A stretch of DNA of 64,000 nucleotides from an uncultured Rikenellaceae bacterium. GTDB lineage: Bacteria; Bacteroidota; Bacteroidia; Bacteroidales; Rikenellaceae. The translations under genes and the position numbers were made by a program. The stretch covers positions 33,118-97,117 of the forward strand of contig CALVFI010000006.1 of NCBI GenBank assembly GCA_944326815.1. The letters are read 5' to 3'. The notes under the pieces were generated by a model. The model saw only the letters and a list, made by a program, of their open reading frames with translations, did not search any database and was not told the DNA's origin. Within the stretch, counting starts at the first letter, position 1. Every line of letters starts with the position of its first letter. Positions 33,907 to 43,622 of the stretch are shown one piece after another.

Positions 33907-36900
33907 CTATTTTGTGACCGTATATCGTTTTTCGGACAGGTTCCATCCTTCAACCATCAGCTCCAGCGCTCCTTCCCCGGCTACGGCAGGATCGAAAGTG
34001 ATCGTTACGGTGCGTTTTTCACCCGGAACCAACGAGAGGTAGTTGTCTTCGTAGAGGGCGGGGAGTACGCGTTCTCCCGTTTTCTTGTTCACCAGCAGCA
34101 TACGGAACATCAGAGCGACATCCTTTCCTGTATTGTCGAGGTTCACGATTACAACGCGTTTGCCGTCCTTCTCTTTTTCCTCAGCTTGAACATTCACACG
34201 GGCTTCAGCCATGTTGGCCAGCTCGTTGTAATCCAGATATTCGGAACTCCTCCAGTAGAAGTTGGATGAGATCTCTTTCCCTTGGGCGTCGAGCAGCACC
34301 ATCTTCAGGAAGTGGACCTTCGAAATGTTGGCCGGATAGCTCATTACTTTCACATCCACTACATCATTGGCGGGTACGTTCACCGTTGCTTCGAACTCAT
34401 CTACCTTGGTTCCGTCCATTCCGTAGACGGATACGATGGCTTTTGCATCTTTCAGCGCTTGTTGCGTATTATTGGCTACCTGTACTTTCTCGTTGTCTGC
34501 TCGCCAGAGGATGTGAATCGGTTCGCATCCTTTCTTGAAGGCGAAATAGGCTGCGGTCGGTTCGTAGTAATAATCGTAGGTCTGGCAGATCATGGAGGGC
34601 CATGCCGGGTGGGACATCCATACCAGAACGCCCGATCCGCGGTTGCTCTGCCAAGCCTCCATGAGGGCTTTCGGGCCTTCCATATTCAGCATCTGGGCCT
34701 TTTTGCAGAAGTCGGCGATACCGGTAGGCGCTCCGTAGCTGCGGATCATGTCGTCCGTGAAGATCTGTACACGGGGTTGCGTCCAGTCGTGCACGCCCCA
34801 CATGTCGTTGATTGGCCAGAGATACTCTTCAGGCATCATGGCCTGCATGCTTTGCAGGTTCGGAGGCGTCACAATCCCTTGTTCGCTGTGGAACGTGGTG
34901 CCTCGATTCTGGAAATACCATTTGGGGTCTTTCGTTTCATAGGGGCCGAGGCCGGTGACCGGTCTGTGTGCCGAACTGGAGATATAGAAACGTGAGCCGT
35001 CCAACTCTCCGGTGGTGAAACGCATCGCCGAATCCAACTCTGCAGGCGGATAGCCTTCGTTACGACCTGTCCACAGGGCAAGGGCGGCATGGTTCCGGAA
35101 GTGTTTGATCTTGTCGCGGACATTCTCCATGAACATGGCATTGTTGGTGGGGTGGGGGCCGTCTACCGGATTGGCCAGCCAGAAGTCGTCCCAGATCATG
35201 ATACCGTGACGGTCGCAGGCTTCGTAGAACTCGTCGTCGCCCTCCATGCCGATCCAGTTGCGGATCATGTTCATGTTCATATCCTTGTGCATGCGGATAT
35301 AGGTGTCGTAGCGATCTTCGCTGCAGACGAGCATGGCATCGGCCATACCCCAGTTGCCGCCGCGAACCACCAGCGGAAAACCATTGACGCTGATGCGCAG
35401 ATTGTTGTTCAGTACGGAATAGGAATATTGTCGGATGCCGAACGTAACTTCTTTGTTGTCAGATACTTCTGTGCCTTGTTTAAAGGTCAGCTCCAAGGTG
35501 TAGAGTGGTTGAGGTCCGTATCCATTGGGCCACCAGAGACGCGGCTGGTTGAACGTGAGGGCCGGATATTCGGCCGGGGTCATGTGGAGCACTTTAGTCT
35601 CTTTGGCTTTCAGTTCCACAGGTACGGAGAAAGTTACGTCGCCGATTTTCCCCTCCAGCGTTCCGGAGACTGCTTTGTCCTCATGGTTGACAAGGGTTGC
35701 TTCGATCTCCAGATTGGCTTTTGTTGTGTCGGGCAGTTCCAGAAGCGTCTTAACGAACGGATCTTTGATCGATACGGCTTTGGTCGTCGACAGATAGACG
35801 TCGTTCCAGATTCCGGTATTGCGTCCGCGGATGGTGGGCATCCAGTTCCATCCGATGCTGGCCAAGAAAGTGGGACTGTCGAATCCGATGACGCCACCAT
35901 TCGGGTCCGGGTCATTCAGGTGCTGCTCCGTTACCGCGCCCGGATTGTCATTCTTGTATACCAGTACAGCCAGCACATTCGGCTGATCTGTCGAAACGAA
36001 CTCCGTGATATCGAAGTTCGAGCGGATGAAGGCACCCTCTGTTCTGCCGAGTTTGTGTCCGTTCAGATAGATGTCCGATTTCCAGTTGATACCGTCGAAG
36101 TTGAGCCAGATTCTCTCTCCTTTGTAGCTTTCCGGAACAGTGAATACATTGCGGTACCAGAAATTTGCCGTAAAGAACTCTTCGGAAATCATCAGTTGTT
36201 GGTCTCCGTAATTCGGATCCGGAATGGCGCCTAACTCCAGATAGCTGGTCAGAACAGTTCCGGGAACCTTGGCGGGAATCCATCCTTCCGTATTGAAATC
36301 GAGGGTCGAGATTTTCCGGCCGTTGCCATCGACATACGACTCCCGTTGCAACATCCAGTCACGATCACACAAGAACAGTTTGCCGTTTTCCAGGGTATTT
36401 TTCTTCTCTGACAGCGCAGGAACGAAACTCCGGGGGCCGAATACCTCCACTTCCCGAATGACGAAGTTTTTATTCTCCCCTTTGCAGGTGATTTTTACGT
36501 AACGGGCATTGGCTGAAAGTTTGATCTCTTCCCGACCACCTTTGCCTTTCTTCGTTTCATAAACTTTTTTCCAGCCTGTTGGCCGTTCCGGCGTCCCGGT
36601 CGATGCTACTTCTATTGTATAAGAGTCGGCTGAGGTTTCACCCCAGTCAATGGCGATGCGGTTGAAGGGTAGTTTCTCGCCGAGGTCTACGTAAATCCAT
36701 GGTTGTGCTTCGGCTTTACTTTTCCAGTAGGTGGACGAATGCCCGTCCGTGACCAAATGGGCTGTATGGTCATAATCGGCAGCTCCCGATTGGTAGCAGG
36801 CCCGGTTTAGGGCAATGTTAGAGGGAGCTGCAGTGGTGAGATTAAGGCTGCAAGACAAAGCAAGCACGCCAGCCAATTTGAAAAGGCTTCCTGTATTCAT
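33907..36900 (-). CDS. Exported glycoside hydrolase family 2 protein with N-terminal discoidin domain
   Basis: Secreted 997-residue exo-glycosidase. A signal peptide (1-25) is followed by an F5/8 type C (CBM32-like) domain (~26-155; WIYVDLGEKLPFNRIAIDWG). Then come the GH2 sugar-binding jelly roll, an Ig-like domain and a TIM barrel. The acid/base Glu is in WTGRNEG near 612 and the nucleophile Glu probably in FHSEQG near 671. Beta-sandwich domains follow. The layout fits beta-mannosidase or exo-beta-glucosaminidase; the sugar specificity cannot be settled by eye. It has a strong promoter of its own and no SusC/D partners nearby. Confidence 0.88.
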   Translation of the reverse strand: MNTGSLFKLAGVLALSCSLNLTTAAPSNIALNRACYQSGAADYDHTAHLVTDGHSSTYWKSKAEAQPWIYVDLGEKLPFNRIAIDWGETSADSYTIEVASTGTPERPTGWKKVYETKKGKGGREEIKLSANARYVKITCKGENKNFVIREVEVFGPRSFVPALSEKKNTLENGKLFLCDRDWMLQRESYVDGNGRKISTLDFNTEGWIPAKVPGTVLTSYLELGAIPDPNYGDQQLMISEEFFTANFWYRNVFTVPESYKGERIWLNFDGINWKSDIYLNGHKLGRTEGAFIRSNFDITEFVSTDQPNVLAVLVYKNDNPGAVTEQHLNDPDPNGGVIGFDSPTFLASIGWNWMPTIRGRNTGIWNDVYLSTTKAVSIKDPFVKTLLELPDTTKANLEIEATLVNHEDKAVSGTLEGKIGDVTFSVPVELKAKETKVLHMTPAEYPALTFNQPRLWWPNGYGPQPLYTLELTFKQGTEVSDNKEVTFGIRQYSYSVLNNNLRISVNGFPLVVRGGNWGMADAMLVCSEDRYDTYIRMHKDMNMNMIRNWIGMEGDDEFYEACDRHGIMIWDDFWLANPVDGPHPTNNAMFMENVRDKIKHFRNHAALALWTGRNEGYPPAELDSAMRFTTGELDGSRFYISSSAHRPVTGLGPYETKDPKWYFQNRGTTFHSEQGIVTPPNLQSMQAMMPEEYLWPINDMWGVHDWTQPRVQIFTDDMIRSYGAPTGIADFCKKAQMLNMEGPKALMEAWQSNRGSGVLVWMSHPAWPSMICQTYDYYYEPTAAYFAFKKGCEPIHILWRADNEKVQVANNTQQALKDAKAIVSVYGMDGTKVDEFEATVNVPANDVVDVKVMSYPANISKVHFLKMVLLDAQGKEISSNFYWRSSEYLDYNELANMAEARVNVQAEEKEKDGKRVVIVNLDNTGKDVALMFRMLLVNKKTGERVLPALYEDNYLSLVPGEKRTVTITFDPAVAGEGALELMVEGWNLSEKRYTVTK

Positions 36901-36942
36901 ACTTTTTAAAACTTTAAGGTTTCAATATTTAGGCAATCTTGG

Positions 36943-36972
36943 CAAAAATAATTTGTTTTCTTCAAAAAACAA
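36943..36972 (-). promoter_or_regulatory. Promoter of the GH2 gene
   Basis: Minus-strand TTG (36972-36970), 19-nt spacer, TATTTTTG (36950-36943), giving a leader of about 35 nt. It matches the consensus well. Confidence 0.75.
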
Positions 36973-37118
36973 GTTGAGGTATATTTTACTATTATAATTG
37001 GGTAAGATAGTACAAAATGAAGAATCATGCTGGTTGGTTCGTTTTGTAATATATTATTTTCTTTTTGTTTTGTTTTTGTGTTAATATTGGTTTATATCTT
37101 GTGTTGTATGGGCTATTT

Positions 37119-37183
37119 CGAAATAAAATGAAATAAAATAATTTCGTTTTATTTCGATTTTAAAAGATAATATATTATATTCG
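37119..37183 (+). promoter_or_regulatory. glpA promoter with candidate GlpR operator
   Basis: CGAAATAAAA (37119-37128) and TTTTATTTCG (37147-37156) form a perfect 10-bp inverted repeat. A further direct copy, GAAATAAAA, lies at 37130-37138. The -7-like TATATTCG is at 37176-37183, placing the dyad over the -33 region, where a repressor would block transcription. The likely binder is the DeoR/GlpR regulator at the end of the cluster. The rest of the 306-bp gap (36973-37118) is AT-rich with no gene. Confidence 0.55.
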
Positions 37184-37206
37184 CGCAGAAATCAATCAGT
37201 CGGTTT

Positions 37207-38829
37207 ATGAATAATACGTATGATGTTATTATTATCGGGGGTGGAGCGACTGGAGCGGGTATCGCCCGGGATTGTTCGCTTCGAGGGATTAAGGCGCTTT
37301 TGTTGGAGCGTTCCGATATTTCGACCGGGGCGACAGGCCGTAATCATGGTTTGCTTCATAGCGGAGCCCGGTATGCTGTGACGGATCGGGAGTCCGCGGA
37401 GGAATGTATTCGGGAGAATATGATCCTGCGGAAGATAGCATCTCATTGTGTCGAGGAGACAGACGGATTGTTTATTTCGCTTCCTGAAGATGGGCTGGAG
37501 TATCAGTCTGTATTTGTAGAGGCATGTCGTCGGGCCGGAATCCGGGCGGATGTAATAGATCCCGAGGAGGCGAAACGATTGGAACCCTCGGTCAATCCGG
37601 CTTTGGTTGGGGCCGTCCGTGTGCCTGATGGAGCCGTAGACCCGTTCCGTCTTACATCGTCCAATATTTTGGATGCAAAGGCTCATGGGGCGGAGATTCG
37701 GACCTATACAGAGGTGAAAGAATTTATCCGAGAGCAGAATCGTATTGTCGGAGTCCGGGCCTATGATTATCGGGCTAAAAGTGAAGAGACGTTTTATGCG
37801 CAGGTGATTATTAATGCCGGAGGGATTTGGGGGCATGGCATTGCGGCAAAAGCCGGCGTGACGGTCAATATGCTCCCGGCCAAAGGGGCGTTGCTGATTT
37901 TTGGCCATCGAGTGAATAATCTGGTGCTCAATCGGTGTCGCAAGCCGGCCGATGCGGATATTTTGGTTCCCGGAGATACGATCTCTCTGATAGGGACGAC
38001 TTCAAGTAAAATCCCGTATGAGGAGATTGATCATATGATCATTACACCGGAAGAGGTGGATATTTTGTTGCGGGAGGGCGAGAAACTCTCCCCTCAGTTG
38101 GCTTATACGCGAATTCTGCGAGCCTATGCGGGAGTGCGTCCCTTGGTCGCTTCGGACGACGATCCCAGCGGCAGGACGGTAAGCCGTGGAATCGTGTTGC
38201 TGGATCATGCGCAAAGAGACGGATTGGAGGGATTTATTACGATTACAGGGGGCAAGTTGATGACATACCGGTTGATGGCTGAGTGGGCCACTGATTTGGT
38301 TTGTAAGAAGATCGGGGTTGATGAACGTTGTCGTACGGCAGAGATTCCATTGCCTGGTTCGGCGGAGAGCAAGGAGGAGACTGAGAAAAAGATCCGTAAT
38401 AAACCGATTGCCCAGAGGCGGTCGGCGATTGCACGCCATGGCGATTTGGCTGCTCGGATGAAGGGGGATGATTATGCAAAGAATAGTCTGGTGTGCGAAT
38501 GCGAGGAGGTCTCCATCGGAGAGGTAGAGTATGCCATGGAGAATTTGTCGGTCAATAATTTGGTTGATTTGCGGCGCAGAACGCGTGTCGGGATGGGAAC
38601 CTGCCAGGGCGAGTTGTGTGCCTGTCGCGCTGCAGGTTTGATGGGACGAAAAAATTCGATTTGTGCAAAAAAGGCGAAGGCCGATTTGGTCTCTTTCCTG
38701 AATGAACGTTGGAAGGGAATGGCTCCGATTGCGTGGGGAGATACGCTGCGGGAGAGCGAGTACACGGCGTGGGTCTATGAGAGTGTGTGCGGATTGTCGG
38801 ATGAAACGGAAAAAATAGCGACGAAATGA
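37207..38829 (+). CDS. glpA: Anaerobic glycerol-3-phosphate dehydrogenase subunit A
   Basis: Catalytic FAD subunit of the GlpABC complex, which oxidises sn-glycerol-3-phosphate to dihydroxyacetone phosphate and passes electrons to menaquinone. The 540-residue protein has an N-terminal FAD motif (GGGATGAGIARDCSLRG) and a DAO domain to about 350. A C-terminal BFD-like [2Fe-2S] domain has CECEE near 428 and GTCQGELC near 465. The stop overlaps the glpB start by 4 nt (ATGA). Confidence 0.96.
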   Translation: MNNTYDVIIIGGGATGAGIARDCSLRGIKALLLERSDISTGATGRNHGLLHSGARYAVTDRESAEECIRENMILRKIASHCVEETDGLFISLPEDGLEYQSVFVEACRRAGIRADVIDPEEAKRLEPSVNPALVGAVRVPDGAVDPFRLTSSNILDAKAHGAEIRTYTEVKEFIREQNRIVGVRAYDYRAKSEETFYAQVIINAGGIWGHGIAAKAGVTVNMLPAKGALLIFGHRVNNLVLNRCRKPADADILVPGDTISLIGTTSSKIPYEEIDHMIITPEEVDILLREGEKLSPQLAYTRILRAYAGVRPLVASDDDPSGRTVSRGIVLLDHAQRDGLEGFITITGGKLMTYRLMAEWATDLVCKKIGVDERCRTAEIPLPGSAESKEETEKKIRNKPIAQRRSAIARHGDLAARMKGDDYAKNSLVCECEEVSIGEVEYAMENLSVNNLVDLRRRTRVGMGTCQGELCACRAAGLMGRKNSICAKKAKADLVSFLNERWKGMAPIAWGDTLRESEYTAWVYESVCGLSDETEKIATK

Positions 38830-40091
38830 GATTCGATACAGTTATTATAGGAGGAGGTTTGGCCGGGATGGTCTGCGGCATACGATTAGCCGAGGCTGGC
38901 CAACGATGCGCAATTGTCTCTCAGGGACAGAGTGCGCTGCATTTTTCATCAGGATCGTTCGACCTGCTCAGTAAATTACCCGATGGAGAGGCGGTTGCCG
39001 ACCCGATAGCCGGTATGGCAGCCTTGGAAAAGATGGCTCCGGAACATCCGTATGCGTTGATCGGCGCGGAGGCTTGCGAGTCTTATGCCCGGCAAGCACC
39101 GCTCATCCTGCAGGAGACCGGTATATCGGTGGTGGGCGATTGTCGCAAGAATCATTATAGGGTGACTCCCATGGGCAAAGAAAAGGCTACCTGGTTGACG
39201 ATTGACGGCTATTTGACGGCAGAGGATTCAGGGCAATTGCCTTTTAAAAAGGTTTGTATCCTGAATGTGGAGGGATTCTTGGACTTCTATCCGGAATTTA
39301 TTGCGGAAGAGTTCAGAAAGCAGGAGGTCGTCTGCCATTTTGCTACGATCAATCTCCCCGACCTGGAGCATATCCGGAAAAATCCGAGTGAAATGCGTTC
39401 TGCTAATATTGCCCGGGTCTTCGATCATGAGGATAATTTGGCGGCATTGGCTGCCAAGATCCATGCACTGGCTGCGGATCATGAGGCGGTGATCTTGCCG
39501 GCTGTGATTGGAATTAATCGTAGCGATGCCTTTGAGGTTCTGAAATCCAGCGTGACGATTCCGCTCTATCTGCTGCCTACTTTGCCTCCATCCATCCCGG
39601 GAATCAAGGCTCAGCAGGCTCTCCAACGTCGGTTCCGGTCTTTGGGAGGCGAATATTTCCTGGGTGATACGGTGTTGACTGCGGAGTCGGAGGAGGGTCG
39701 TGTGAAGGAGGTCTTTACGGTCAATCATGGCGATGAGCCTTTCCGGGCGGATCATTTCGTGCTGGCTACGGGGAGTTTCTTCAGTAAAGGGTTGATTGCC
39801 ACTCCCGATTCGATTCGGGAACCGGTTTTCGGTGCCGATACGCTGTTCAACCCCAGTCGGGCGGATTGGTATACGCTCCATTTCTTCGACAGACAGAACT
39901 ATCAGGCGTTTGGGGTGAAAACAGACCGTCGGTTGCGTGTCCTAAGAGGGGGAAGTGCTGTGGATAATCTTTATTGTGCGGGAGCGGGACTCGCCGGATT
40001 CCATCCGATTCAGGATGGGTGCGGTGCCGGTGTCTCCCTGTTGTCGGCCTTGTATGTTGCAGATCAGATTTTAAAAGAGAAAAGATCATGA
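38826..40091 (+). CDS. glpB: Anaerobic glycerol-3-phosphate dehydrogenase subunit B
   Basis: Second flavin subunit of GlpABC, 421 residues. The N-terminal dinucleotide fold is IIGGGLAGMVCGIRLAEAGQ. A GSFFSKGL segment near 318 and a C-terminal GAGLAGFHPIQDGCGAG near 383 complete the flavin-binding pattern. The gene overlaps glpA upstream and glpC downstream by 4 nt each, so the three subunits are translationally coupled. Confidence 0.94.
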   Translation: MRFDTVIIGGGLAGMVCGIRLAEAGQRCAIVSQGQSALHFSSGSFDLLSKLPDGEAVADPIAGMAALEKMAPEHPYALIGAEACESYARQAPLILQETGISVVGDCRKNHYRVTPMGKEKATWLTIDGYLTAEDSGQLPFKKVCILNVEGFLDFYPEFIAEEFRKQEVVCHFATINLPDLEHIRKNPSEMRSANIARVFDHEDNLAALAAKIHALAADHEAVILPAVIGINRSDAFEVLKSSVTIPLYLLPTLPPSIPGIKAQQALQRRFRSLGGEYFLGDTVLTAESEEGRVKEVFTVNHGDEPFRADHFVLATGSFFSKGLIATPDSIREPVFGADTLFNPSRADWYTLHFFDRQNYQAFGVKTDRRLRVLRGGSAVDNLYCAGAGLAGFHPIQDGCGAGVSLLSALYVADQILKEKRS

Positions 40092-41320
40092 ATATTCAAC
40101 AAAATAGCGTCAGCGAGAACAATTTCGAGCAGTGTATCAAATGTACGATATGTACGGTCTATTGCCCTGTCGCAGCCGTGAATCCGAATTATCCCGGGCC
40201 GAAACAGGCCGGCCCTGACGGCGAACGTCTGCGGCTCAAACAGCCTGATTTTTTTGATAGTGCCTTGAAGTATTGCCTGAATTGCAAACGCTGCGAGGTG
40301 GCATGTCCTTCGAATGTCCGTATCGGAGATATCATTCAGATGGCCCGCATCAAATACGGTCCACAAAAAAATACCTCATTGAGAAATTATGTGCTGGCGA
40401 ATACGGATCTGGTCGGATCGCTCGCCACACCTTTTGCTCCGCTCGTAAATACGGCCGTCGCCTTAAAACCGGTCCGCTTTATGATGGACAAAGTGATGGC
40501 TATCGATCACCGGAGGGTGTTCCCGAAATATTCCCACGGCACCTTTACCTCCTGGTATAAACGACATGCAGCAGCTGCACAGGCTGCTTTTCCCAAGCAG
40601 GTCTCTTTTTTTCATGGATGTTACGTGAACTATAACAATCCCCAGCTCGGCAAAGACCTGATCCGGATTATGAATGCACTGGGATATGGGGTCCAACTGC
40701 TGGAGAAAGAGAAGTGCTGTGGCGTGGCTCTGATCTCCAATGGACTCTACAAGCAGGCGAAAAGACAGGCGGAGACAAATCTGGGGTCGATTCGGAAGGC
40801 CGTAACCAATGACGGTCTGGATGTGATCACTACCTCCTCGACCTGTACGTTTACGATTCGGGACGAATATCCCCATCTGTTGAATCTGCAGAATGACGAT
40901 GTGCGCGACAGAATCGAGTTGGCTACCCGGTATCTGTATCGGCTGATCCAATCCGGCGAGGTGTCGTGGAAATTCCGGGATGCTCAGCCTTTGCGGGTTG
41001 CTTATCATACCCCTTGCCATATGGAGAAGATGGGATGGGCTTATTATTCCATCGAACTGCTGCGAATGATTCCGGGGGTAGAGGTGACTGTCCTGGACTC
41101 TCAATGTTGCGGCATCGCGGGTACGTATGGATTCAAAAAGGAGAATTATGCCACTTCTCAGGCGATCGGTGCCCCGCTTTTCCGACAGATCGAAGAGTCG
41201 GGGGTCGATGTGGTGGCGACGGATTGCGAGACTTGCAAATGGCAGATTGAAATGTCGACCAGCAAACCATGCCTCCATCCGTTGAGTATCCTTGCCTCCC
41301 GATTGGAACTGACAAAATGA
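40088..41320 (+). CDS. glpC: Anaerobic glycerol-3-phosphate dehydrogenase subunit C
   Basis: Iron-sulfur subunit that anchors GlpAB to the membrane and hands electrons to the quinone pool. The ATG overlapping the glpB stop gives 410 residues. Two 4Fe-4S motifs (CIKCTICTVYC near 15, CLNCKRCEVAC near 63) and two CCG domains (CCGVAL near 210, CCGIAGTYG near 340) are visible. An in-frame upstream extension inside glpB has no iron-sulfur similarity and is rejected. Confidence 0.95.
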   Translation: MNIQQNSVSENNFEQCIKCTICTVYCPVAAVNPNYPGPKQAGPDGERLRLKQPDFFDSALKYCLNCKRCEVACPSNVRIGDIIQMARIKYGPQKNTSLRNYVLANTDLVGSLATPFAPLVNTAVALKPVRFMMDKVMAIDHRRVFPKYSHGTFTSWYKRHAAAAQAAFPKQVSFFHGCYVNYNNPQLGKDLIRIMNALGYGVQLLEKEKCCGVALISNGLYKQAKRQAETNLGSIRKAVTNDGLDVITTSSTCTFTIRDEYPHLLNLQNDDVRDRIELATRYLYRLIQSGEVSWKFRDAQPLRVAYHTPCHMEKMGWAYYSIELLRMIPGVEVTVLDSQCCGIAGTYGFKKENYATSQAIGAPLFRQIEESGVDVVATDCETCKWQIEMSTSKPCLHPLSILASRLELTK

Positions 41321-41354
41321 CCTAAATGTATTACTATAAAACCACCAACCTAAC

Positions 41355-42848
41355 ATGAAACAGTACATTCTTGCGCTTGATCAGGGAACGAGTAGTTCTC
41401 GCGCCATTGTTTTTGATGAAAAAGGAGCGACTTGTGCCGTGGCACAAAAGGAATTCCGTCAGATCTTTCCGAAATCCGGATGGGTGGAGCACGATCCGCA
41501 TGAGATCTGGTCGTCGCAGGCATCGGTGATTGCCGAGGCCATTACGATGATGGATATCAATGGCTTGAATATCGCCGGAATCGGTATTACCAATCAGCGG
41601 GAAACCACAATCGTTTGGGATTCGGAAACGGAGGAGCCTATCTACAATGCGATTGTTTGGCAAGACAGGCGGACGTCGGATTACTGCGACGAGTTGAAAA
41701 GCCAGGGGCTTGTCGATATGATTCGGCAAAAGACCGGTCTGATCATAGATGCATATTTCAGTGCGACGAAAATCAAATGGATCCTGGACAATGTCCCCGG
41801 GGCTCGCAAACGGGCCGAAAAGGGGAAACTGCTCTTCGGTACGGTCGATACCTGGTTGATATGGCGCCTTACCAGAGGAGAGGTTCACGTGACGGATGTG
41901 AGCAATGCCTCGCGTACCATGTTATTCAACATCAATACGCTGGAGTGGGATCAGGAACTGCTGGATTTGTTCGGCATACCTCACTCCATGATGCCGGAGG
42001 TCAAATCCTCCAGTGAGATATACGGCCATACCAAAACGACGATCTTTGCACATAAGGTACCTATTGCCGGTATCGCCGGAGACCAGCAGGCCGCTTTGTT
42101 CGGGCAGATGTGTACGGAGCCCGGTATGGTGAAGAATACTTATGGAACGGGATGCTTCTTGTTGATGAACAGCGGGGAGAAACCTATCCTGTCGAAAAAC
42201 AACTTGATTACCACCGTGGCATGGAAGATTGGTGATAAGGTGAATTATGCTTTGGAGGGTAGTATCTTTGTCGGAGGCTCGGTCGTGCAGTGGTTGCGTG
42301 ACGGACTGGGCGTGATTCACTCTTCGTCGGAGGTGGAGGAGCTGGCTTCGCGCGTGCCGGATACCAATGGGGTCTATTTCGTGCCGGCTCTGACAGGTCT
42401 GGGGGCCCCCTGGTGGGATCAGTATGCTCGAGGAACTATTGTGGGAATCAGCCGGGGAACGACTACGGCCCACATAGCCCGTGCGGCACTCGAAGGCATC
42501 GCTTATCAGACCATGGACATTACGACTGCCATGTCGTTGGATGCGGGTATCCCTCTCAAAGAACTGAAAGTGGATGGAGGGGCTTCGCGCAACAATCTGT
42601 TGATGCAGTTCCAGGCCGATATTCTGGGAACGCGTGTGATCAGACCTCAAGTTGTTGAAACGACAGCTATGGGGGCAGCTTACCTGGCAGGCTTGGCGGT
42701 GGGCTATTGGTCGGGTGTCGATGAAATCCGGAAGCAGTGGCAGATTGATCGGGTCTTTGAACCGGCTTGGGGTGAGGAGCAGATCCAAACCGCCAGAATG
42801 GGGTGGAGTGATGCCGTCAAGCGCACGCTGAGTACTTACACGAAATGA
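41355..42848 (+). CDS. glpK: Glycerol kinase
   Basis: FGGY kinase that phosphorylates glycerol to glycerol-3-phosphate, feeding GlpABC. The 497-residue protein begins [21 protein letters not shown]. It has the family motifs ITNQRETT near 78 and GTGCFLLMN near 264, and a late [18 protein letters not shown] segment near 405. It lies 34 nt after glpC and 27 nt before glpF, in one cluster. Confidence 0.97.
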   Translation: MKQYILALDQGTSSSRAIVFDEKGATCAVAQKEFRQIFPKSGWVEHDPHEIWSSQASVIAEAITMMDINGLNIAGIGITNQRETTIVWDSETEEPIYNAIVWQDRRTSDYCDELKSQGLVDMIRQKTGLIIDAYFSATKIKWILDNVPGARKRAEKGKLLFGTVDTWLIWRLTRGEVHVTDVSNASRTMLFNINTLEWDQELLDLFGIPHSMMPEVKSSSEIYGHTKTTIFAHKVPIAGIAGDQQAALFGQMCTEPGMVKNTYGTGCFLLMNSGEKPILSKNNLITTVAWKIGDKVNYALEGSIFVGGSVVQWLRDGLGVIHSSSEVEELASRVPDTNGVYFVPALTGLGAPWWDQYARGTIVGISRGTTTAHIARAALEGIAYQTMDITTAMSLDAGIPLKELKVDGGASRNNLLMQFQADILGTRVIRPQVVETTAMGAAYLAGLAVGYWSGVDEIRKQWQIDRVFEPAWGEEQIQTARMGWSDAVKRTLSTYTK

Positions 42849-42875
42849 CAGAATCTAACCTAAAACTATGCTGAT

Positions 42876-43607
42876 ATGAATGATGTATTTATGAAGTGCC
42901 TGTTCGAGTTCATAGGCACGGCCATTTTGGTTCTGTTTGGCGACGGTGTTGTCGCTTCGACTGTACTGAAAAAATCGAAAGGTGAGAATGGCGGATGGGT
43001 CGTAATTACCATTGCGTGGGGATTGGCTGTCATGTTGGGAGTATTTATCGCAGGACCTTACTCTGGTGCGCATCTGAATCCTGCGGTTACGCTCGGATTG
43101 GCAGCTGCCGGGACCTTTAGTTGGAGTTTGGTGCTTCCCTACATTGTAGCGCAAATGTTGGGCGGTTTTGTGGGGGCTGTACTCGTATATGCCTATTATA
43201 AAAATCACTATGATGCCACGGAGGATCCCGCGACAAAGTTGGGCACTTTCTGTACCTCGCCAGCAATCAGAAGCTATGGAAGGAACTTCTTCAATGAGGT
43301 TCTTGGCACTTTTGTCCTGGTGTTTGTTATTCTTGCACTTGCGACAAGCGGCAATACTCCGGAGATCGGAATGGGCGCCCTCGGAGCTTTCCCGGTGACT
43401 ATGCTGATTGTGGCTTTGGGTATGTCGTTGGGTGGAACGACCGGTTATGCGATTAATCCTGCCCGAGACCTTTCGCCTCGTATTGCACATGCCCTGCTCC
43501 CCATCAAAGGAAAGGGCTCCAGCGATTGGGCCTATTCTTGGGTGCCTACGTTCGGGCCCATCGTCGGAGGATTGCTGGCTGCTGGTCTGTACGTTTTGAT
43601 TTTTTAA
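42876..43607 (+). CDS. glpF: Glycerol uptake facilitator (aquaglyceroporin)
   Basis: MIP channel for glycerol in the inner membrane. The 243-residue protein has six TM helices and two NPA half-helices: GAHLNPAVTLG near 67 and GYAINPARDLSPR near 193. The Asp after the second NPAR (NPARD) is typical of glycerol-permeable channels as opposed to strict water channels. It follows glpK in the cluster. Confidence 0.96.
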   Translation: MNDVFMKCLFEFIGTAILVLFGDGVVASTVLKKSKGENGGWVVITIAWGLAVMLGVFIAGPYSGAHLNPAVTLGLAAAGTFSWSLVLPYIVAQMLGGFVGAVLVYAYYKNHYDATEDPATKLGTFCTSPAIRSYGRNFFNEVLGTFVLVFVILALATSGNTPEIGMGALGAFPVTMLIVALGMSLGGTTGYAINPARDLSPRIAHALLPIKGKGSSDWAYSWVPTFGPIVGGLLAAGLYVLIF

Positions 43608-43622
43608 TTGGATTTTGAAAGT

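Noticed and set aside
39974..40087. N-terminal extension of GlpC inside glpB
   Set aside because: The ATGA overlap gives the normal GlpC start; the extension is the shadow of glpB.
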